Below are positions 46,623-51,993 of a DNA stretch of 51,993 nucleotides, piece after piece. The position numbers were made by a program, and so were the translations under genes. The stretch covers positions 1 to 51,993 of the forward strand of contig JAQTTG010000010.1 of assembly GCA_028710885.1 (NCBI GenBank), in the 5' to 3' direction. Position 1 is the stretch's first letter; every line of letters begins with the position of its first letter. The stretch comes from Sulfuricurvum sp. (lineage in GTDB: Bacteria; Campylobacterota; Campylobacteria; Campylobacterales; Sulfurimonadaceae). Below the pieces are notes generated by a model. That model did not search any database. It saw nothing but the letters and a program-made list of their open reading frames with translations, and was not told the DNA's origin.

Positions 46623-46902
46623 TTTGCACCTCCTTTAAGTTAAAAGATTTATCATCAATAATCATATCGTACGTCAACTTATCAAAGATAATATGATGAA
46701 ATTTTACTCCATGTCTCAACAACCAATTTGTAGTTATATCAAGATCGTCAATTCTTCTGGAAGTATATAAAATAATTTGATGACCCTGAGTATACAGATA
46801 ATTAACAATGGAGATATTTGACAGATTGGGTGTTCTGGTTGCATAATCCCATCCATCAATCTCAATAGTTAGTATGCCATCAATATCTACTGCGATACGC
46901 AT
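46600..46902 (-). CDS. Small HAD-like phosphatase
   Basis: A 100-residue HAD-type protein, MRIAVDIDGILTIEIDGWDY with the DxDG nucleophile motif, then ISIVNYLYTQGHQIILYTSR (motif II Thr/Ser) and TYDMIIDDKSF with the motif IV acidic pair. A longer frame starts 13 codons upstream with its own AAAGGA. It overlaps queC and the dpdA start. Small HAD proteins in such clusters may dephosphorylate nucleotides or sugars; the substrate is unknown. Confidence 0.7.
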   Translation of the reverse strand: MRIAVDIDGILTIEIDGWDYATRTPNLSNISIVNYLYTQGHQIILYTSRRIDDLDITTNWLLRHGVKFHHIIFDKLTYDMIIDDKSFNLKEVQIDKLISG

Positions 46903-47536
46903 CGATTTCTCTTGTAATAGCAACATTCCTGGCTGTAACATATTTTCCTTTCATTGCCCTATCGTAATAACTATCCAACATTTCTTCATTCCAAAAATCA
47001 AGATCGTATCCATTGGAGCGGAGAGCAATCCACTTTCTAAAACAAGATGGACATGCACCACAATAATTATCTAATCCAGTACTATAACAGGAGGTGGTTT
47101 TCAAAATTTCATCATCCCCAACATTCTCTTTATACCATCTAACAACTTGTTCTTTAGTCATATACCAAAAGGGACTTTGAATTAAGATAGTTCGGCCTTC
47201 CAATTTTGTCAATAGAACACTAAACTCCGCAAAAATCTCTTTATTTTTATCGGAAACCATATCATCAAGAAGCCCTGCTATAATAATACGATTGGAATAT
47301 TTCACTGCCTGGCACGCCAGAAGAAGATTGCGAAAAGGAATATAAGCATTATCCCCGTGTTCACGATCCGATAAATTCAATGAATTATCAATAATTGTCG
47401 TTGGTATGAGTTTTTTAACAACACTAATCTCTCTTAGTGAGTATCTCGATTGAAGATTAAAATACACTGTTTTTGGCTTATTGAGATAATGCCAAGCAAC
47501 AAAAGAATCAATGCCACCAGAAAACAACAAAATCAT
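46880..47536 (-). CDS. queC: QueC, 7-cyano-7-deazaguanine (preQ0) synthase
   Basis: A 218-residue ATP pyrophosphatase. MILLFSGGIDSFVAW is the PP-loop. AYIPFRNLLLACQAV is the usual QueC substrate-site strand-helix, and SCYSTGLDNYCGACPSCFRK provides the four zinc cysteines. QueC converts 7-carboxy-7-deazaguanine, made by QueE, to preQ0 with ammonia and ATP. There is no fused amidotransferase domain of the Gat-QueC type, so archaeosine formation is not indicated. Confidence 0.9.
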   Translation of the reverse strand: MILLFSGGIDSFVAWHYLNKPKTVYFNLQSRYSLREISVVKKLIPTTIIDNSLNLSDREHGDNAYIPFRNLLLACQAVKYSNRIIIAGLLDDMVSDKNKEIFAEFSVLLTKLEGRTILIQSPFWYMTKEQVVRWYKENVGDDEILKTTSCYSTGLDNYCGACPSCFRKWIALRSNGYDLDFWNEEMLDSYYDRAMKGKYVTARNVAITREIDAYRSRY

Positions 47537-47558
47537 CTATTGATCCTCCATTTCTTAC

Positions 47559-48545
47559 TCATAGGTGAATATAATCAGTAAAAGGAATTATTCCAGCTTT
47601 GATGGCATGAGCATCAATGTGGGTATTCCATAAACAACCAGGACATGTTGTCTGAACAATGGGCTTCCAATAAACACCAAACTCATCCCACTCATCCATC
47701 AAATTCACCAAATCAAAAATACGACCTTGTTTTGGTTGAAAGTCATCACAAGGATAAACGGACATATCTACATCAACTGTTACCCATGCAGGAAAATTAT
47801 CCTCCATCGCACAATTCCAATTATAATCAGTGATCAAATCTGGTTGGCAAATCAATTTCTCAATAAAAAATGGGCTGGTATGAACCAGATATCCTTGGTG
47901 TTTTAATTGTTTAATCTGATCTAAGACAACAACCAAATCATCAAAATCAGTTTGTTTAAAAAGTAATTCTTGAATTCCTATATAATTTTTACATTTACCA
48001 CCTTCTTGTCCCCGATCCCAGTGTATCAAATCAAAAAATGACCATATACCTCTTCTCGACATCTCCAGAATCATTTGTGGATACAAGTTAAAATTTGTTC
48101 TGGTCATTGTTGCAATTGTCGCTACATCCCTTACAGCACCCTTATTAGAAAAATATGTTAATCCATCGATAGCCAGCTCTAATTTACTTTGACTACTTTT
48201 TCCAAGTGGAACCATATCATAACTCATTGAAAGGGATTTAGCCCCTTTGGCATACAACAAATCTAATTTTTGATAGAAATTGGGAATCTTCCCCGACGTG
48301 ATAATAGTAGTGTGAATACCAATCGACTCTGCATATCCCACTATCTCTGGCAATTTATCAAACTCACAAAGCGGTTCTGCTCCGTAGAAAGCAATAAATC
48401 CGCAATCGAGCAATTTCAAAGAATCAATCCCCTTCTTCCAATCTTCCAAACTACGCAGATTTTTTCTTCCATCCACCATCCCACAATAGTCACACTTCAA
48501 AAAACAATTTCGCGACCACAATATCTCTGCCTTAATAATCCTCAT
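47559..48545 (-). CDS. Radical SAM/SPASM-like protein of unknown function
   Basis: A 328-residue radical SAM enzyme. The 4Fe-4S motif CFLKCDYC is at residues 14-21, FYGAEPLCE follows, where GGEP is usual, and the barrel continues to about 230. The C-terminal part has [18 protein letters not shown] and [12 protein letters not shown], cysteines arranged like a SPASM or twitch auxiliary-cluster domain. It lies between the PRT-FolE fusion and queC and is translationally coupled to them, but is not QueE, which is encoded separately. It may further modify the deazaguanine or a protein. Confidence 0.75.
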   Translation of the reverse strand: MRIIKAEILWSRNCFLKCDYCGMVDGRKNLRSLEDWKKGIDSLKLLDCGFIAFYGAEPLCEFDKLPEIVGYAESIGIHTTIITSGKIPNFYQKLDLLYAKGAKSLSMSYDMVPLGKSSQSKLELAIDGLTYFSNKGAVRDVATIATMTRTNFNLYPQMILEMSRRGIWSFFDLIHWDRGQEGGKCKNYIGIQELLFKQTDFDDLVVVLDQIKQLKHQGYLVHTSPFFIEKLICQPDLITDYNWNCAMEDNFPAWVTVDVDMSVYPCDDFQPKQGRIFDLVNLMDEWDEFGVYWKPIVQTTCPGCLWNTHIDAHAIKAGIIPFTDYIHL

Positions 48546-49429
48546 TTTATTAATCCCATTAATTCCTGTCGACTTGTCATATTATCAAGAAAAGCCCCCG
48601 TTAAAGATGATGTTATCATAGAACTATGTTGTTTCTGTACTCCCCTCATCCTCATACAAAGATGTGATGCTTCGATGATACAGGCAGCACCTTTTGGATG
48701 TAGGTAGGTCTCAAGACACTCAGTTACCTGTTGACACAATCTTTCTTGAATCTGCAATCTCTTGGAATACATATCAACTATTCTTGCCAATTTGGATACA
48801 CCTAACACTTTACCATCAGGAATGTAGGCAACATGTGCTTTACCAAAGAAGGGCAATATGTGATGTTCACAATGCGAATAAACTTCAATATCCTTCAATA
48901 ATACAATCTCATCATAATTATTAGAATCAAAAACCTTGATCAAATTTGTAGGATCTTGTTTGTATCCACTAAACATAAATTCCAACGACTTCGCTACTCG
49001 CTTAGGAGTTTCTTGTAATCCCTCTCTTGTGGGATCTTCTCCAATAAACTGGAGGATGCGAGTGACATTATCTTCAATCGTGGATGCATTAGAATTCTTT
49101 TCCCACCAATAATCAATCCAATCAAGTTTATCAACTTCCCGAACATAGTATTTTGGTTTATTGGGAGTGTATGATTTTACATGAATACAAACAATATCAT
49201 TTTGTACGAAGGGCGATATTGTCAACCCGGTATCAACAATGTCATCTGCAATAAGAATATCATGACCAACAGGAATATCCATCAAGGGTAATTGCAACCT
49301 CTGACTTAAAGCAATTGATAAGGGTATTCCTCCATTTGGGATGCCATAAATCGCCCTGTACTTTTTATGATCAATCTGTCCTACCAAAATATCAACGTCT
49401 CTTGAAAAATCAGCTCTTGTATAATCCAT
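48542..49429 (-). CDS. folE: Phosphoribosyltransferase fused to GTP cyclohydrolase I
   Basis: A 295-residue two-domain protein. Residues 1-100 are a purine-type phosphoribosyltransferase ([28 protein letters not shown] is the PRPP loop). From about 115 a GTP cyclohydrolase I follows: [67 protein letters not shown], and a C-terminal [12 protein letters not shown] cyclohydrolase I opens the preQ0 route by making dihydroneopterin triphosphate. The PRT could salvage guanine to raise the purine pool. AAAGGAATTGAG precedes the start. Confidence 0.88.
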   Translation of the reverse strand: MDYTRADFSRDVDILVGQIDHKKYRAIYGIPNGGIPLSIALSQRLQLPLMDIPVGHDILIADDIVDTGLTISPFVQNDIVCIHVKSYTPNKPKYYVREVDKLDWIDYWWEKNSNASTIEDNVTRILQFIGEDPTREGLQETPKRVAKSLEFMFSGYKQDPTNLIKVFDSNNYDEIVLLKDIEVYSHCEHHILPFFGKAHVAYIPDGKVLGVSKLARIVDMYSKRLQIQERLCQQVTECLETYLHPKGAACIIEASHLCMRMRGVQKQHSSMITSSLTGAFLDNMTSRQELMGLIK

Positions 49430-49441
49430 CTCAATTCCTTT

Positions 49442-50002
49442 TTATTCGTTGGGATTCTTCTCTGCCTTGTAAACACCCGTTTCACTATCCAAAACAACTA
49501 AGGAATCACCACGCGTCATCATATGCAACAAATGACTTCTACTTCTGGCTGATGCCGCTTTTTTATCACCAAGTCGATTAAGAAGCATGTCGGTAATTTG
49601 GTCTCGTGTTGCTCCCTCATAAAGCATAGTGTCTATATCTGCCGCAATCGAACCCTTCACATGTCCAAATCCATTTTTGCCTGTTGCTTCTGATTTCTTT
49701 TTTTCTTTTGCGTGTGGTTTTTTAGAAGTCGACTCTTTGGAAACGGGGACATCTTTCTTTTCTTCAGCAACTAACAAAGACATATAATATGTCCCTGTTT
49801 CTTTTGGGCCAGTCCAGTTTCCATTTTCGTCATCAGGAATGGACTGAACAGCCTTCACAAAAAGATCAACCACCTCCTCTTTTGATTTGCCAACCAACCC
49901 AGGAATTTTATCGGCAAGAATCCCACTATCATTTAACCTCTTTACCTCTACCGCCAAATCCTTGAATCTGATCTCCTTCATGTCCACCAGTTTCGTCTTC
50001 AT
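49442..50002 (-). CDS. Small charged phage protein with DNA-binding-type C-terminus
   Basis: A 186-residue protein with an N-terminal helical part (VKRLNDSGILADKIPGLVGK), a long Lys/Glu/Ser linker (SKKPHAKEKKKSEATGK), and a C-terminal domain with AADIDTMLYEGATRDQITDM, then HLLHMMTRGDSLVVLDSETG. The latter looks like a winged-helix with a C-terminal wing. It may bind DNA or act in regulation. A TATAAT element sits 64 bases upstream of the ATG. Confidence 0.55.
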   Translation of the reverse strand: MKTKLVDMKEIRFKDLAVEVKRLNDSGILADKIPGLVGKSKEEVVDLFVKAVQSIPDDENGNWTGPKETGTYYMSLLVAEEKKDVPVSKESTSKKPHAKEKKKSEATGKNGFGHVKGSIAADIDTMLYEGATRDQITDMLLNRLGDKKAASARSRSHLLHMMTRGDSLVVLDSETGVYKAEKNPNE

Positions 50003-50065
50003 TTCATTCTCCTTTCATTTTGTTGTTCACTACCATTTATTAACTTTCAACCACCCTTCAAATAT

Positions 50066-50071
50066 ATTATA
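50066..50071 (-). promoter_or_regulatory. Possible -10 element (ATATAATATAT) before gene 49442-50002
   Basis: In the 100-base gap between genes at 50002 and 50103 the minus strand reads AAATATAATATATTTG. The element is farther from the start codon (64 bases) than most of the set. No clear -35 hexamer. Confidence 0.5.
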
Positions 50072-50102
50072 TTTGTTTATGAGAAAAACTTCACAAATAT
50101 TT

Positions 50103-50528
50103 TTACAAAACTTTTCTCAAACTAATCCTCTCAGCATTGCCGGATAATTTATCTCCAAATCTATTTGAGAACCCAAACCCAGGTAAATTACCAATCCCAT
50201 CCACAGCAAGGGCAAAATTGTAAATCTTAGCGAGTAACAACAAAACATCTTTTTGTTGAGGAAGATATTTCAAAAAAACATTTATTTTTCTCTTGATAAG
50301 ATCAGTTTTCCTTGCATCATTTAATGATACCGAAGTGTCGGACAAAAATTCATAAACCATCTCCATAATTACTTTTACATTCTCCCGTAAAACATCAAAA
50401 GATTGGTATTGATAATGCCGAATTTGATGCAAACATAAATCTCTAATAAGACCATTATAATCATCCCCATAATTATATGATTTACCGTTGAGAACAACTA
50501 TAATATTCCCGGAATCTTTTATGCTCAT
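50103..50528 (-). CDS. Hypothetical protein in the deazaguanine cluster
   Basis: A 141-residue, mostly helical protein starting MSIKDSGNIIVVLNGKSYNY. Helices follow (LIRDLCLHQIRHYQYQSFDV, VLRENVKVIMEMVYEFLS), and a GFGFSNRFGDKL segment lies near the end. I do not recognise it. It is coupled to queE by a four-base overlap, so a role in the modification pathway is possible. Confidence 0.5.
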   Translation of the reverse strand: MSIKDSGNIIVVLNGKSYNYGDDYNGLIRDLCLHQIRHYQYQSFDVLRENVKVIMEMVYEFLSDTSVSLNDARKTDLIKRKINVFLKYLPQQKDVLLLLAKIYNFALAVDGIGNLPGFGFSNRFGDKLSGNAERISLRKVL

Positions 50529-51196
50529 CTCTCCTCCTCCTGTTTGATATTTGGCCAGATATATTTGTGCAATTGTAAATTAATAACACAATGAAAAAGA
50601 TTATCTTTTTGTAACCAAGTTATCAACTCTGCTGGATCCAGTTGCCCATGCATAGGACTAACAGCGATGAAAGCATCCCATGCCAAAGATGTTCTTAAAA
50701 CAGGAAAAATTTCATTATACTCTTCTCTATCACCAACAACAAATTTAACCCAATCAGATTCTCTTAATTTAGCAAATTTACATCTTCTTTCAAAATTGTG
50801 TCCGACAGAAGATGATTTATAATCAACAATCCAACTATCAACAAGCCAATCTAATTCAGGCCACTCCGAAGGAATTGGCAAAGTTCCATTTGCCTCAATA
50901 GAAATATTATATTCCTTTTTTTTCAAAGCTAAACATAAAAAATATAATTCTTCTTTCTGCAACAATGGTTCTCCACCCGTAATTGTTATTTTGCCACAAC
51001 CACCCCAAGAATTCTCAACATGATCCACTATTTCCGCGACAGACATTTCTATCCCTTTATTATCCCAAGACCATTTTGTATCACAATAATCACAGAATAG
51101 ATTGCAACCTGCCAATCGAATAAAAGTGGAAAATCGTCCTTGATGGAACTTATTTACTTCGCCATCAATAGAATTAAAGATTGATACAATTTTCAT
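50525..51196 (-). CDS. queE: QueE, 7-carboxy-7-deazaguanine synthase
   Basis: A 223-residue radical SAM protein beginning MKIVSIFNSIDGEVNKFHQG. The cluster motif CNLFCDYC is at residues 31-38, KITITGGEPLLQKEELYFL is the GGE motif, SIEANGT is the typical SAM-contacting strand, and WVKFVVGDREEY and LQLHKYIW complete the family. It converts the QueD product to 7-carboxy-7-deazaguanine. ATG 51196 (GGAGGAAAG upstream) has ATGA overlap with queD. Assignment is firm. Confidence 0.92.
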   Translation of the reverse strand: MKIVSIFNSIDGEVNKFHQGRFSTFIRLAGCNLFCDYCDTKWSWDNKGIEMSVAEIVDHVENSWGGCGKITITGGEPLLQKEELYFLCLALKKKEYNISIEANGTLPIPSEWPELDWLVDSWIVDYKSSSVGHNFERRCKFAKLRESDWVKFVVGDREEYNEIFPVLRTSLAWDAFIAVSPMHGQLDPAELITWLQKDNLFHCVINLQLHKYIWPNIKQEEER

Positions 51197-51570
51197 TCTT
51201 TCCTCCATTCGGCATAAGAATTAATTGTTTCCCATAAACGGACTCTCATAACAATTATAGAACCAGAAATTTCACTCAATGAGGATTGCAGACAAGAAGC
51301 AATAGCCTCCACCATTGTTTCTGCTGTTGGATTTTGCCATATGTTATTCAAATCCTGGTGATCAATATCCTCCAAAACAATTCTTTCGACAATTTCCTTC
51401 AAATCACCAAAATCTAAAACCATTCCTTGAGAAGGCCCCTCTTCAACTATAGGTCCAGTTATTTCAATTTCGAGCCGGTAAGAATGCCCGTGAATATTTC
51501 TACATTTTCCCTTGTGATGAGGCAAATGGTGTGCTGCCTCAAATCTGAATTGTCTACAAATCGATATCAT
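51193..51570 (-). CDS. queD: QueD, 6-carboxy-5,6,7,8-tetrahydropterin synthase
   Basis: A 125-residue tetrahydropterin synthase-fold protein. FEAAHHLPHHKGKCRNIHGH holds the zinc histidines and the catalytic cysteine, GMVLDFGDLKEIV and DHQDLNNIWQNPTAETMVEA follow, and it ends with a LWETINSYAEW strand. It turns dihydroneopterin triphosphate into the QueE substrate. ATG 51570 is preferred over TTG three bases upstream, with AGAGGG before it. Confidence 0.92.
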   Translation of the reverse strand: MISICRQFRFEAAHHLPHHKGKCRNIHGHSYRLEIEITGPIVEEGPSQGMVLDFGDLKEIVERIVLEDIDHQDLNNIWQNPTAETMVEAIASCLQSSLSEISGSIIVMRVRLWETINSYAEWRKE

Positions 51571-51573
51571 CAA

Positions 51574-51993
51574 TTATCCCTCTCTTTCTTTTCTCGACCA
51601 TTCCGCATCAAGAAATGGTTGGCCTAACGCTAATGACTGCAATACCATCACCTCGCCTTTGAAACTAAATTCCTCATGCCTATGAGCAATAACCGACACT
51701 CTCATAATCCCATGATCTTTTTCTTCAGGAGTTTGGTTCAATCCAAACAGCAGATCTACATGAGCCAGCTTCCTGATATCCTCTGCTGTATCCTCTTGCT
51801 CCAAAGAAGTTTTTGAAATTGATTTTCTATTACTCTGCAATACCGTAGCCACCAGACAATGCCTTCTCGAAGCCAAGCCTTTCCCTTTTGTCCAAACATG
51901 ATCTGCTTTTGCCCGTTCTGAATAATTGTTTGTACCTTGTCCCGGATTTGAAATATCAAAATAATCAAAACACAGCACATCAGGCACAAACCC
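51574..51993 (-). CDS. DnaB-like replicative helicase, C-terminal end (partial)
   Basis: The open frame runs off the right edge; 139 codons are visible. VPDVLCFDYFDIS followed by NNYSERAKADHVWTKGKGLA and CLVATVLQSNRKSISKTSLE are the Walker B strand and post-Walker region of a RecA-fold hexameric helicase. TAEDIRKLAHVDLLFGLNQT then fits the regulatory turns seen in DnaB-family proteins. It ends LGQPFLDAEWS. It would unwind DNA at phage forks and opens the replication block. Only the C-terminal part is present, so the type (DnaB or gp41-like) is uncertain. Confidence 0.75.
   Translation of the reverse strand, partial: GFVPDVLCFDYFDISNPGQGTNNYSERAKADHVWTKGKGLASRRHCLVATVLQSNRKSISKTSLEQEDTAEDIRKLAHVDLLFGLNQTPEEKDHGIMRVSVIAHRHEEFSFKGEVMVLQSLALGQPFLDAEWSRKEREG

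Noticed and set aside
45675..51570. Host-type tRNA queuosine synthesis as the purpose of the Que genes
   Set aside because: QueF, QueA and a tRNA-type TGT with a PUA domain are absent, whereas a phage DpdA-like protein is present, so a DNA target is more likely.
1..51993. tRNA genes, integrase or attachment sites
   Set aside because: I found no cloverleaf-like sequence, recombinase with a catalytic domain, or flanking direct repeats in the window.

Overview
The window is part of a tailed double-stranded DNA phage (Caudoviricetes), free or integrated; I cannot tell which. Every supported gene reads on the minus strand, so transcription runs from base 51993 towards base 1. The sequence is AT-rich. 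Genes are tightly packed, many joined by ATGA or TGATG overlaps, and most have AGGAGG-type ribosome binding sites. I saw no tRNA, rRNA, CRISPR array, insertion sequence or integrase. Sugar enzymes of the LpxD and Wbp type hint at a Gram-negative host, but this is weak evidence.

In transcription order, 51.99-45.2 kb starts with the C-terminal end of a DnaB-like helicase. It continues with a complete preQ0 route (QueD, QueE, a phosphoribosyltransferase-GTP cyclohydrolase I fusion, QueC) and a phage DpdA-type transglycosylase, so the DNA probably carries 7-deazaguanine bases. An uncharacterised radical SAM/SPASM protein, a small HAD protein and a set of tiny paralogues beginning M(I/K)IYLA lie in the same block. 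From 45.2 to 30 kb is replication and recombination: sliding clamp, DnaE fused to a family 4 uracil-DNA glycosylase, clamp loader, ssDNA-binding protein, RecA, 5'-3' exonuclease, PD-(D/E)XK nuclease, an SbcCD/Mre11-Rad50 complex whose ATPase is split in two at the zinc hook, and a DnaQ-like exonuclease. From 30 to 25 kb are about twenty small genes, several of them paralogous pairs, cysteine-rich or membrane-bound.

From 25 to 23 kb are the terminase subunits. Between terminase and portal (22.1-9.1 kb), where most phages have little or nothing, lies a large sugar and glycan gene set. It holds a Gfo/Idh/MocA oxidoreductase, a short UDP-sugar-dehydrogenase-like protein, a DegT aminotransferase, two hexapeptide acyltransferases, two SDR epimerase/dehydratases, two polysaccharide-deacetylase-like proteins, a FemAB/GNAT-like transferase, a GT-B glycosyltransferase and an unassigned protein. 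Small phage genes are interleaved. Four of these match in kind the WbpA/B/E/D steps that make a UDP-2,3-diacetamido-glucuronic acid.

From 9.1 kb to 1 is the head module: portal (DUF4055 type), a giant MuF protein carrying HEXXH protease and PD-(D/E)XK nuclease signatures, scaffold, major capsid protein, Bbp16-like cement protein, a family 2 glycosyltransferase inserted directly after the cement gene, and a DnaT-like/connector protein. Tail genes must lie beyond the left edge. A working model is that the phage makes its own activated sugar(s), perhaps for glycosylating the virion, and protects its DNA with deazaguanine. Other notable features are two small genes with apparent single-base frameshifts, one gene cut by an in-frame TAG, recurring -35-less TATAATATA elements just upstream of ribosome binding sites, and hairpins before recA and before the capsid gene.
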